A stretch of 5,484 nt of DNA from Micrococcaceae bacterium UBA4005 (GTDB lineage Bacteria > Actinomycetota > Actinomycetes > Actinomycetales > Micrococcaceae): the NCBI GenBank assembly GCA_002384315.1, contig DGBL01000019.1:1550-7033 (forward strand). The letters are read 5' to 3'. Numbering within the stretch: position 1 is the stretch's first letter; each line of letters begins with the position of its first letter. This document shows, in pieces, positions 1-5,484 of the stretch. The notes beneath the pieces were generated by a model that was given only the letters and a program-made list of their open reading frames with translations, was not told the DNA's origin and made no database searches. A program made the translations under genes and the position numbers.

Positions 1-36
1 CCGGGCCCGAATAGCCCCAGGTAGGCGAACCGGCCC

Positions 37-42
37 TAGAAT
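37..42 (+). promoter_or_regulatory. Possible -10 element upstream of the def operon
   Basis: The hexamer TAGAAT fits the loose actinobacterial -10 pattern TANNNT. It would place a transcription start near position 49, giving a leader of about 65 nt that contains the 13-bp repeats. No convincing TTGACA-like -35 box lies 16-18 bp upstream, where the sequence is GC-rich. The call is a weak pattern match only. The operon could equally be transcribed from further upstream, outside the window. Confidence 0.22.
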
Positions 43-63
43 AACGTGAGGCTTTGAGACCCC

Positions 64-102
64 TTCTTCACGTAAATTCTTTACGCAAATTCTTCATGCA
101 AA
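64..102 (+). repeat. Three tandem 13-bp repeats in the def leader
   Basis: Three adjacent units lie at 64-76 (TTCTTCACGTAAA), 77-89 (TTCTTTACGCAAA) and 90-102 (TTCTTCATGCAAA). The consensus is TTCTTYAYGYAAA; only three of 13 columns vary and every change is C/T. Each unit contains an imperfect dyad around its AYGY core. The array is AT-rich against GC-rich surroundings, and the last AAA of unit 3 begins the def ribosome binding site. Because 13 is not a multiple of three, the units would be read in three different phases if translated, so this is probably untranslated leader. Function is unknown: it could be an operator or RNA-protein site, an unstructured translation enhancer, or a slippage product. 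Confidence 0.85.
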
Positions 103-105
103 GGA
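100..105 (+). promoter_or_regulatory. Ribosome binding site of def
   Basis: AAAGGA lies 11 nt before the ATG at 117. That spacing is slightly long but acceptable, and it supports this start over the in-frame TTG at 54 and ATG at 96. Its first three bases are also the end of the third 13-bp repeat, so anything bound to the repeats could affect ribosome access. Confidence 0.6.
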
Positions 106-116
106 CAACGAACCCC

Positions 117-746
117 ATGGCAGTGCTTGGCATCCGCATTATTGGAGATCCGATCCTGCGCACTCCGGCAGCGCCCGTCACCAGTTTCGGCCCTGAGCTG
201 CGCAAACTGGTCAGGGATATGGAGGAAACCATGATCGATGTCCAGGGAGCGGGCCTGGCCGCCCCGCAAGTTGGAGTCGACCTTCAAGTCTTCACTTACC
301 GGATCGACGGACGCCAGGGCTACGTCATCAATCCGGTCCTCGAACTTGGTGCCGAGCCAGCGGCGGACGACCACGACGTCGAAGGCTGCCTCTCCGTTCC
401 GGGGTTGGGCAGTTTCCTGCCCCGAAGTAATTGGGCGCGGGTCACCGGAGTCGATACGGACGGTAATCCTGTCGAAGTGGAAGGGACCGGGATGCTCGCC
501 CGCTGCTTGCAGCACGAAACCGATCATCTGCAGGGCCGGCTCTACATTGACCGGCTTACTGGAGCGGACAAGCGTGAAGCCATGCGGGCCATCAGGAGCG
601 CCGGATACAACGACGTCGTCGGGCAGACCGCGGCGCAGCGCGCACGCAGCCTCGGTTCGGTGTTCGCAGGTCAGTATGGCGGCGCGTCCACGGGTGCGAA
701 CCGCTCCGCCACAGCTCCCGCTTCAGGATCCGGGCGCACCCAATGA
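117..746 (+). CDS. def: Peptide deformylase
   Basis: Predicted 209-aa cytosolic metalloenzyme that removes the N-formyl group from the initiator methionine of nascent proteins. All three family motifs are intact: motif I GAGLAAPQ at residues 44-51 (catalytic-site Q51), motif II EGCLS at 89-93 (metal ligand C91), and motif III QHETDH at 132-137 (metal ligands H133 and H137, catalytic E134). The metal is normally Fe2+. The start at 117 follows AAAGGA and gives MAVLGIRIIGDP, the usual N-terminus of actinobacterial homologues; the in-frame TTG at 54 would add 21 residues encoded by repeat DNA. Residues from about 185 form a G/A/S/T-rich, probably disordered tail. The TGA overlaps the fmt start as ATGA, suggesting translational coupling to the enzyme that adds the formyl group. 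The family call is firm; the gene symbol could differ if the genome has several def paralogues. Confidence 0.96.
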   Translation: MAVLGIRIIGDPILRTPAAPVTSFGPELRKLVRDMEETMIDVQGAGLAAPQVGVDLQVFTYRIDGRQGYVINPVLELGAEPAADDHDVEGCLSVPGLGSFLPRSNWARVTGVDTDGNPVEVEGTGMLARCLQHETDHLQGRLYIDRLTGADKREAMRAIRSAGYNDVVGQTAAQRARSLGSVFAGQYGGASTGANRSATAPASGSGRTQ

Positions 747-1675
747 CGGCGCTGAAAATCCTTTTCGCCGGAACTCCCGCGGTCGCTGTACCATCGCTCG
801 ATGCGCTGGTGCTGGCAGGATTTGAGGTACGGTCGGTGCTGACGCGGGAGGACGCCCCGGTGGGCAGGAAGCGCGTCCTGACCGCGAGTCCGGTCGCGGT
901 GCGCGCGGCGGAACTAGGGCTGGCGACCATCAAAGCGAACAAGTTCGACGACGTGCTCGTGCAGCGACTCGCCGGCCTTGACGTGGATGCGGCTGCGATC
1001 GTCGCCTATGGTGCACGGGTTCCAGCGGAAGCCCTCTCGATTCCCGCCCACGGCTGGGTCAACCTGCATTTTTCCCTTCTTCCAGCCTGGCGCGGCGCCG
1101 CGCCGGTCCAATACAGCGTGCTCCATGGCGACGACGTCACCGGCGCTTCGACATTTCGGCTTGAACCAGGGCTCGACACCGGCCCTGTGTTCGGCACGGT
1201 CACGGAAACAGTCCGGCCCGCGGACACCAGCGGCGACTTGCTGGAGCGGCTGGCGCGCAGCGGATCACTGTTATTGGCGCAGACGCTCGCCGGTCTCGCT
1301 GCGGGAACCATCGCCGCAGTTCCACAGCGCGGAGAGGTGACGTTGGCTCCCAAGCTCAGTATCGACGATGCCCGCATCGACTGGCGCCAGCCTGCCCTCG
1401 GGGTCCAACGCCGGGTCAACGCCATGACCCCCGAACCGGGTGCGTGGACCACGCTGGGCGGGCAGCGGGTAAAACTTGGGCCTGTCGCGGCGGAGCACGA
1501 AGTGAACGACCAGCTTGCCCCTGGCGCTGTTCTGGTGCGCGGACGCGAGGTCCTGGTCGGGACTGGAGGCGGCGTCGTCGTGCTCGGGCTGGTGCAGCCG
1601 AATGGAAAGAAAATGATGGACGCCCGCGACTGGGCGCGAGGCGCCAGCGAGCGCGGAGAGCTGGTGTTTGTATGA
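743..1675 (+). CDS. fmt: Methionyl-tRNA formyltransferase
   Basis: Predicted 310-aa cytosolic enzyme that transfers a formyl group from 10-formyltetrahydrofolate to Met-tRNA(fMet) for translation initiation. Length is normal for the family. The N-terminal formyltransferase domain (about 1-200) opens with ILFAGTP. It carries the catalytic triad as N107 and H109 in the WVNLHFSLLPAWRGAAP block (residues 105-121) and D145 in GLDTGP. The basic loop GRKRVLTASPV (41-51) matches the family's acceptor-stem recognition insert. The C-terminal OB-like tRNA-binding domain (about 205-310) contains LAPKLSIDDARIDW and ends with the QPNGKKMM block. ATG 743 overlaps the def TGA by 4 bp; only a weak AGGA (725-728) lies upstream, so translation probably depends on coupling to def. 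The stop in turn overlaps the rsmB ATG. No missing residues or frameshift seen. Confidence 0.96.
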   Translation: MTALKILFAGTPAVAVPSLDALVLAGFEVRSVLTREDAPVGRKRVLTASPVAVRAAELGLATIKANKFDDVLVQRLAGLDVDAAAIVAYGARVPAEALSIPAHGWVNLHFSLLPAWRGAAPVQYSVLHGDDVTGASTFRLEPGLDTGPVFGTVTETVRPADTSGDLLERLARSGSLLLAQTLAGLAAGTIAAVPQRGEVTLAPKLSIDDARIDWRQPALGVQRRVNAMTPEPGAWTTLGGQRVKLGPVAAEHEVNDQLAPGAVLVRGREVLVGTGGGVVVLGLVQPNGKKMMDARDWARGASERGELVFV

Positions 1676-3198
1676 CCGCAGATCGTGAACCCGGAAACAG
1701 GGCAGGATCCAGTGGCCCGCACGTCCGTCGTGACGCCCAGGGACGTGAAAGGAACCGTTCAGGGGAACGCAAATTTTCCCAGACGGCTCCAGCAGAGCGG
1801 ACCAGGAAAGCTGATCCTGCCCGTCTGGTTGCCTTCGAGGTGTTGCGTGCGGTTTCGGCCGAGGACGCGTATGCCAACCTCGTTTTGCCCGGCAGCATCC
1901 GCAAGCATCGCCTCGACCGGCGGGATGCAGGGTTCGCTACCGAGCTGGCGTATGGCGCCCTCCGCGGGCAGGGTACCTATGATGCGGTTCTGGCCCGTTG
2001 CGTGGACCGGCCGTTGGACCAGCTCGACCCGGCTGTGCTGGATGCCCTGCGCCTCGGAGTCCACCAACTTCTGGCCATGCGGGTTCCGCCGCACGCGGCG
2101 CTGAACCAGACCGTCGGACTGGTGCGCGCGGTGATCGGAGCCGGACCTGGTTCCTTGACGAACGCCGTCCTTCGCCGGGTGGCGGGCAAGGACCGCGCCG
2201 CCTGGCTGGAGGAGCTGGCCGCGGAAATGACCGACCCTGTGAGCATCGCTTCGCTGCGTCACAGCCACCCGGCGTGGATCGTGCGCGCGATGCGACAGTC
2301 GTTGGTCGCCCATGGACGTACTGCGAATGAAATTGACGAACTCCTGGAGGCTGATAACGCCGCACCCATGGTCAATTTGGTTGCCCTGCCCGGGCTGGGT
2401 GACCTCTCCCAGGCACACGCCGAAGGCGCGCAGCCTGGAACGCTGGTGGAAGGTTCGGCTGTGTTCGCAGCAGGCGACGTCGGGCGCCTGGAGGGCATCC
2501 GCGAAGGTACTGTGCGGGTCCAGGACGCGGGCTCCCAACTAGTGGCGCGCGCCCTCGCCGCAGCAACGCTGGATGGTGCCGACAGCGGCCGCTGGCTGGA
2601 CCTCTGCGCAGGTCCTGGCGGCAAGTCGGCGCTGCTGGCCGCGCTGGCGCAACCCCGCGGGGTTTCCGTCGTCGCCAATGAGCCGATCCCGCACCGGGCG
2701 CAACTGGTCCGCCAGGCACTACGACCGCTTGATCCGGCGTGCTGGAGTGTGACGGTCGGCGATGGTCGAAGTGTGGGGCAGGAGTCCCCGGAAGCGTTCG
2801 ACCGCGTGCTGGTGGACGCGCCCTGCACTGGATTGGGGGCCCTGCGCCGCCGGCCCGAAGCCCGCTGGCGGCGCCAGCCCACGGACCTCGCCGAGCTCGG
2901 ACCGTTGCAGCGCTCGCTCCTGCTCTCCGCGTTGGACGCAGTCCGGCCGGGTGGAGTTGTCGCTTATGTCACCTGCTCGCCGCACCCGGCAGAGACAATC
3001 GCCGTCGTCGAGGACTGCCTGCGCAAACGCCCGGGAATCGTACAGCTCGATTCAGGAGCGGCGCTTGATTCCGTGGCGCTCGGCGCGCCGTTGGGTGCAG
3101 GCCATGGCGCGACCGCGCAGCTCTGGCCGCACGTGCACGGAACTGATGCCATGTTCCTCGCGCTGTTGCGCAAGCCGCGCTCAACTGAAAACAGCTGA
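1672..3198 (+). CDS. rsmB: 16S rRNA (cytosine-967-C5) methyltransferase RsmB
   Basis: Predicted 508-aa SAM-dependent enzyme (RsmB/Sun/Fmu family) that makes m5C967 in 16S rRNA, close to the P-site tRNA. Residues 1-45 are an Arg/Gly-rich, poorly conserved extension. A NusB-like RNA-binding domain follows (about 48-175, with [17 protein letters not shown] and the HAALNQTV block). The Rossmann methyltransferase domain (about 280-500) carries [11 protein letters not shown] (282-292), SAM motif [11 protein letters not shown] (309-318), DAPCTGLG (382-389, C385) and TCSPHPAE (434-441). By family analogy C435 is the catalytic nucleophile and C385 releases the product. ATG 1672 is preceded by GGAGAG (1655-1660) and overlaps the fmt TGA by 4 bp; the longer frame upstream of it lies within fmt and is rejected. 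The family is firm. The exact target base is inferred from RsmB orthologues. Confidence 0.94.
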   Translation: MTADREPGNRAGSSGPHVRRDAQGRERNRSGERKFSQTAPAERTRKADPARLVAFEVLRAVSAEDAYANLVLPGSIRKHRLDRRDAGFATELAYGALRGQGTYDAVLARCVDRPLDQLDPAVLDALRLGVHQLLAMRVPPHAALNQTVGLVRAVIGAGPGSLTNAVLRRVAGKDRAAWLEELAAEMTDPVSIASLRHSHPAWIVRAMRQSLVAHGRTANEIDELLEADNAAPMVNLVALPGLGDLSQAHAEGAQPGTLVEGSAVFAAGDVGRLEGIREGTVRVQDAGSQLVARALAAATLDGADSGRWLDLCAGPGGKSALLAALAQPRGVSVVANEPIPHRAQLVRQALRPLDPACWSVTVGDGRSVGQESPEAFDRVLVDAPCTGLGALRRRPEARWRRQPTDLAELGPLQRSLLLSALDAVRPGGVVAYVTCSPHPAETIAVVEDCLRKRPGIVQLDSGAALDSVALGAPLGAGHGATAQLWPHVHGTDAMFLALLRKPRSTENS

Positions 3199-3218
3199 AC
3201 CGACCATGTCCCAACTCC

Positions 3219-3225
3219 AAAGGAG
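3219..3225 (+). promoter_or_regulatory. Ribosome binding site that fixes the rpe start at GTG 3230
   Basis: AAAGGAG is a near-perfect anti-Shine-Dalgarno match 4 nt before GTG 3230. An in-frame ATG at 3206 lies upstream of this site and has no comparable one. The GTG start also gives the N-terminus [15 protein letters not shown], which matches the typical length of actinobacterial Rpe. Confidence 0.75.
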
Positions 3226-3229
3226 CGCA

Positions 3230-3907
3230 GTGGCCCACTGTTGCATCAATCCGAGCATCCTTTCGGCCGACTTCGCCAACCTCGAGCATGAATTGGCGCG
3301 GATCAGCACGGCCGACGCAGTTCACGTGGATGTCATGGACAACCACTTCGTTCCCAACCTCACGTTGGGATTGCCGGTAGTCCAGCGCATCCAGCAGGTG
3401 AGCAGCCTGCCGTTGGATATCCACCTGATGATCGAGGACGCCGACCGCTGGGCGCCCGGATACGCCGAGCTGGGCGCCGCCTCGGTCACTTTCCACGCCG
3501 AGGCGGCGGCAGCACCGGTCAAGCTCGCCCGGGAATTGCGCTCTATCGGCGCCAAAGCGGGGTTGGCGCTACGCCCAGCCACCCCGGTGGAGCCCTATCT
3601 GGACCTGCTCGGCGAAATTGACCTCTTGCTCATCATGACCGTCGAGCCAGGGTTCGGTGGACAACCTTTTCTCGATTTCACGCTGGAAAAAATCAGGCGC
3701 GCGGCGCGGGCCATCGGTGCTGCGGCCGTGCCAGTGGCGCTGCAGGTCGACGGCGGAATCACCGAGGAAACAATTGGGCGCGCGGCCGACGCCGGAGCCA
3801 CCGTCTTCGTGGCAGGTTCAGCGGTCTATGGCGCGCAGCAGCCGGAGGAGGCCATCAGTCGGCTGCGGGCGGCAGCGGAAGGGTCAGCACGATCCGGACC
3901 GCGCTGA
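3230..3907 (+). CDS. rpe: Ribulose-phosphate 3-epimerase
   Basis: Predicted 225-aa cytosolic TIM-barrel enzyme that interconverts ribulose 5-phosphate and xylulose 5-phosphate in the pentose phosphate pathway. Motifs run in family order: [10 protein letters not shown] (6-15), [14 protein letters not shown] (30-43; metal ligands H32 and D34), LDIHLMI (62-68; ligand H65), the phosphate-gripping VEPGFGGQ (138-145), QVDGGI (172-177; ligand and catalytic D174) and GSAVY (196-200). The start is GTG, chosen because of the adjacent AAAGGAG; ATG 3206 would add eight residues. The gap to rsmB is 31 bp, so it is probably co-transcribed with def-fmt-rsmB, a neighbourhood I recall as common in Micrococcales. 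The last 53 bp, about the final 17 codons, lie antisense to the end of the minus-strand VLRF1 gene. The enzyme is complete, with no missing catalytic residue. Confidence 0.95.
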   Translation: MAHCCINPSILSADFANLEHELARISTADAVHVDVMDNHFVPNLTLGLPVVQRIQQVSSLPLDIHLMIEDADRWAPGYAELGAASVTFHAEAAAAPVKLARELRSIGAKAGLALRPATPVEPYLDLLGEIDLLLIMTVEPGFGGQPFLDFTLEKIRRAARAIGAAAVPVALQVDGGITEETIGRAADAGATVFVAGSAVYGAQQPEEAISRLRAAAEGSARSGPR

Positions 3908-4520
3908 TTGTTGCGGCCGCTTCCTGAAGAATGCGTAAGCGGGGGTCGGCGACCGTCATGAACGGCAGGTGCGCAAGACCGGCGTAAGGTGCGAGTTCGC
4001 GTTCACGCAGAGCCTGCGCGGCGAGGTTCTGGTCCCCGCCGCATTGCAGCACCTGCGGGGGATGGGCGCGGAAAATAGCTGCAGCCCGCTCCGCGGCCGA
4101 GTGCGCCAGCGCCGAGGCCTGGTTTGCCCTACGCCGGGCGAAGCGCTGTTGCGACCAGCCGCCGGCAGCCGTCCGGGACTGGACGTATCCGGTGCCAGTC
4201 TTCGAGGCGATGAGCGTTCCTGCGGAGGATACTCCGGTGGCATAGCCTCCGCGTCGCAGGAGGAAAATCCCAATGACAGCCCCGTGTGGTGCGCCCGCAG
4301 CCAATGAATCGATCGTGGTGGGCGCAGCGGGCAGGGTTCGCTGCGCGGCCAGCGCATCGGTCAGAGGTGAGGACAGGACCGCTGTGCAACCGTTTTCTCC
4401 GACAATCCGCAGTTGGCTCGCCTCGCTGGTGCTGGAATACCCGCCGTTGCCCGCAGCGAAACGTTCGACCCATCCGTGGAGCCGGTCCGGCTGAACCAGC
4501 ACCGTACGGGTATCTGCCAT
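3855..4520 (-). CDS. acVLRF1-family peptidyl-tRNA hydrolase (Vms1/ANKZF1-like release factor)
   Basis: Predicted 221-aa soluble protein, apparently of the VLRF1 branch of the eRF1-like release-factor fold, in the actinobacterial/chloroflexi (acVLRF1) type. The diagnostic block spans residues 109-134: [14 protein letters not shown], then [12 protein letters not shown]. By analogy with Vms1/ANKZF1, a glutamine in GGWSQQ (Q124 or Q125) would act at the ester bond of peptidyl-tRNA. Eukaryotic relatives free stalled nascent chains in ribosome quality control; a similar bacterial role is inference. A GGDQ turn (161-164) and the [15 protein letters not shown] block (181-195) also fit the family as I recall it. 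No signal peptide or membrane segment is visible. Start ATG at 4520-4518 (as CAT on the plus strand) has only a weak AAGG about 13 nt upstream, so leaderless translation is possible. It overlaps rpe tail-to-tail and is divergent from rarA. Confidence 0.8.
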   Translation of the reverse strand: MADTRTVLVQPDRLHGWVERFAAGNGGYSSTSEASQLRIVGENGCTAVLSSPLTDALAAQRTLPAAPTTIDSLAAGAPHGAVIGIFLLRRGGYATGVSSAGTLIASKTGTGYVQSRTAAGGWSQQRFARRRANQASALAHSAAERAAAIFRAHPPQVLQCGGDQNLAAQALRERELAPYAGLAHLPFMTVADPRLRILQEAAATISAVRIVLTLPLPPAAD

Positions 4521-4543
4521 ACGTTCACAGTAGCCTTGGGCGT
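4521..4543. promoter_or_regulatory. 23-bp divergent start region between the VLRF1 gene and rarA
   Basis: Only 23 bp separate the two divergent start codons. No clear Shine-Dalgarno sequence serves rarA, and only AAGG (complement of 4534-4537) could serve the VLRF1 gene. There is no room for two complete promoters, so the -35/-10 elements of each gene must lie largely inside the other gene's 5' coding sequence, or the transcripts are leaderless. I see no clear promoter hexamers. Confidence 0.4.
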
Positions 4544-5484
4544 GTGAATGATCTATTCAGCGCTGACGAGGATCCCGACGCCGGTCCAGGGCAGCAGGGA
4601 CGCAGCAGCCGGGCGCTCAGCCCGCTGGCCGTGCGCATGCGTCCGCGCACCCTCGACGAGGTGGTTGGACAGCAGCACCTGCTTGGCGCCGGCTCGCCGT
4701 TGCGTGCGCTGGCGGACGACCATGAAATAGTTGGCCCGGCGGGTCCCTCGTCCGTGATTCTCTGGGGGCCACCCGGCACCGGTAAAACCACGCTGGCCCA
4801 TGTAATCGCCCGTGGCCAGGGGCGCACCTTCGTGGAACTTTCGGCGATCACCGCGGGAGTGAAGGACGTCCGGCGGGTCATGGACGATGCGCTCACGGCG
4901 CGGGATCTCTACCGGCGCACGACCATCCTCTTCCTGGATGAAATCCACCGTTTCAACAAGGCACAGCAAGACGGGTTTCTGCCGCATATGGAGGATGGCA
5001 CGATCCTCTTGGTTGGTGCCACCACCGAAAACCCGAGTTTCGAGTTGAACGCGGCCCTGCTCAGCCGGGCGCAAGTGCTGGTGTTGACGCGGCTTGCGCT
5101 GGCCGATCTGGAGCGGCTCGCACAGCGCGCCGAGCAAGAGCTGGGCCGTTCCCTGCCGCTCGACGGACCGGCGCGCGAGGCGCTGCTGGACATGGCCGAT
5201 GGTGATGGGCGCGCGCTCTTGAATCTCATCGAACAGGTTGCGGCGTGGAAGGTTCCGGGCAAGCTTGACAGCACCGCGCTCGCCTCTCGCCTGATGAAGC
5301 GCGCCGCAAAATACGACAAATCGGGGGACGAGCATTACAATCTGATCTCGGCCTTGCACAAATCGGTGCGCGGCTCTGATCCCGATGCCGCGCTCTATTG
5401 GCTGGCGCGCATGCTGACGGGGGGCGAGGACCCTCGGTATCTCGCGCGCCGCATCCTGCGCATGGCGATCGAGGATATCGGCCT
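4544..5484 (+). CDS. rarA: Replication-associated recombination protein A (RarA/MgsA AAA+ ATPase), partial at 3' end
   Basis: The first 313 codons of a clamp-loader-related AAA+ ATPase are present; the family is usually about 430-470 aa, so the 3' end lies outside the window. RarA acts at stalled replication forks and binds SSB in E. coli. Visible features are PLAVRMRPRTLDEVVGQ (27-43), Walker A GPPGTGKTT (75-83), Walker B ILFLDEIHRF (128-137), sensor 1 ATTENPSF (159-166), arginine finger R175 in LLSR, and the start of the C-terminal oligomerization domain (from about YDKSGDEHY, 257-265). The start is GTG 4544, giving MNDLFSADED; I see no better in-frame start upstream. Residues 1-143 match actinobacterial homologues. 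From residue 144 (GFLPHMEDGTILLVGATTEN; later NLISALHKSVRGSDPDAALY) the sequence has proteobacterial style, where actinobacteria usually have LLPGVENRWVVLVAATTEN and DVISAFIKS. See the junction entry. Confidence 0.9.
   Translation, partial: MNDLFSADEDPDAGPGQQGRSSRALSPLAVRMRPRTLDEVVGQQHLLGAGSPLRALADDHEIVGPAGPSSVILWGPPGTGKTTLAHVIARGQGRTFVELSAITAGVKDVRRVMDDALTARDLYRRTTILFLDEIHRFNKAQQDGFLPHMEDGTILLVGATTENPSFELNAALLSRAQVLVLTRLALADLERLAQRAEQELGRSLPLDGPAREALLDMADGDGRALLNLIEQVAAWKVPGKLDSTALASRLMKRAAKYDKSGDEHYNLISALHKSVRGSDPDAALYWLARMLTGGEDPRYLARRILRMAIEDIG
4934..4975 (+). other. Putative mosaic junction inside rarA
   Basis: This segment encodes LDEIHRFNKAQQD (residues 131-143), nearly invariant across bacterial RarA proteins. 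Upstream residues, for example FVELSAITAGVKDVRRVM (97-113 region), look like Micrococcales RarA. Downstream residues look like alphaproteobacterial, especially Rhodobacteraceae, RarA. The reading frame is unbroken and no repeat, IS end or att-like sequence is visible, so the join would have occurred by homology within the conserved block. Both sides are GC-rich and I could not see a decisive codon-use change by eye. The taxonomic contrast rests on remembered family sequences, and the cause (recombination or assembly/PCR chimera) is unresolved. Confidence 0.5.

Noticed and set aside
54..116. Extension of def upstream to the TTG at 54
   Set aside because: The extra 21 residues are encoded by the three 13-bp repeats in shifting phase, do not match Def N-termini, and ATG 117 has its own AAAGGA.
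1..116. CRISPR-like array or riboswitch in the def leader
   Set aside because: The 13-bp units have no spacers between them, and I see no conserved aptamer fold; they are better described as simple tandem repeats.
1444..1671. Upstream 76-codon extension of the rsmB frame
   Set aside because: It lies inside fmt, translates to Arg/Gly-rich text without family similarity, and ATG 1672 has GGAGAG upstream and a 4-bp overlap with fmt.
1006..1722. Long minus-strand open frame (238 aa) antisense to fmt
   Set aside because: Low-complexity P/S/R/T-rich translation typical of GC-rich antisense shadows, with no motif; it is explained by the third-position GC bias of fmt.
1759..2538. Minus-strand open frame (259 aa) antisense to rsmB
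   Set aside because: No recognisable domain, and it lies wholly inside a gene with intact RsmB motifs.
2762..3229. Long open frame leading into rpe (apparent fusion)
   Set aside because: The upstream portion is the out-of-frame shadow of rsmB; Rpe begins at GTG 3230 after a strong Shine-Dalgarno site.
3913..3920. GCGGCCGC palindrome just after rpe as a possible terminator
   Set aside because: Only an 8-bp perfect palindrome with no loop or T-run, inside the VLRF1 coding sequence; another copy occurs within rsmB at 2585-2592, as expected in GC-rich DNA.
4553..5359. Minus-strand open frame (268 aa) antisense to rarA
   Set aside because: The plus strand has complete Walker A, Walker B, sensor and arginine-finger motifs in one frame; the antisense product has no family motif.

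Overview
The window reads as GC-rich actinobacterial DNA, most likely from the order Micrococcales and probably an Arthrobacter-like Micrococcaceae. This rests on remembered family sequences, not a search. The supporting points are the style of the Def, Fmt, RsmB and Rpe proteins, the def-fmt-rsmB-rpe order, and a VLRF1-family release factor of the actinobacterial/chloroflexi (acVLRF1) type. Coding density is near total and there is no gene-free stretch over about 120 bases.

Layout: a short leader (1-116) carries three tandem 13-bp repeats that run straight into a Shine-Dalgarno sequence. A plus-strand operon follows: peptide deformylase (def, 117-746), methionyl-tRNA formyltransferase (fmt, 743-1675), 16S rRNA m5C967 methyltransferase (rsmB, 1672-3198) and ribulose-phosphate 3-epimerase (rpe, 3230-3907). 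The first two junctions are 4-bp ATGA overlaps, which suggests translational coupling. A minus-strand acVLRF1 peptidyl-tRNA hydrolase gene (3855-4520) overlaps the 3' end of rpe tail-to-tail by 53 bp. It is divergent, with only 23 bp between start codons, from a plus-strand AAA+ ATPase gene (rarA/mgsA, from 4544) that runs off the window end.

Functional theme: Fmt formylates initiator Met-tRNA, Def removes the formyl group from nascent chains, RsmB modifies the ribosomal P-site region, and VLRF1 is predicted to release stalled nascent chains from tRNA. Four of the six genes therefore concern translation initiation, ribosome maturation or ribosome rescue. Rpe (pentose phosphate pathway) and RarA (stalled replication forks) are passengers or conserved neighbours.

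The most unusual points are two. The predicted RarA looks like a mosaic: residues 1-143 are actinobacterial in style, and from residue 144 onward it has the proteobacterial, probably Rhodobacteraceae-like, style. The switch falls at the end of the conserved Walker B block. It could be a recombination event, but an assembly or amplification chimera must be excluded first. The second is the triple 13-bp repeat in the def leader. I found no RNA genes, CRISPR array, insertion sequence or wholly unknown gene system.
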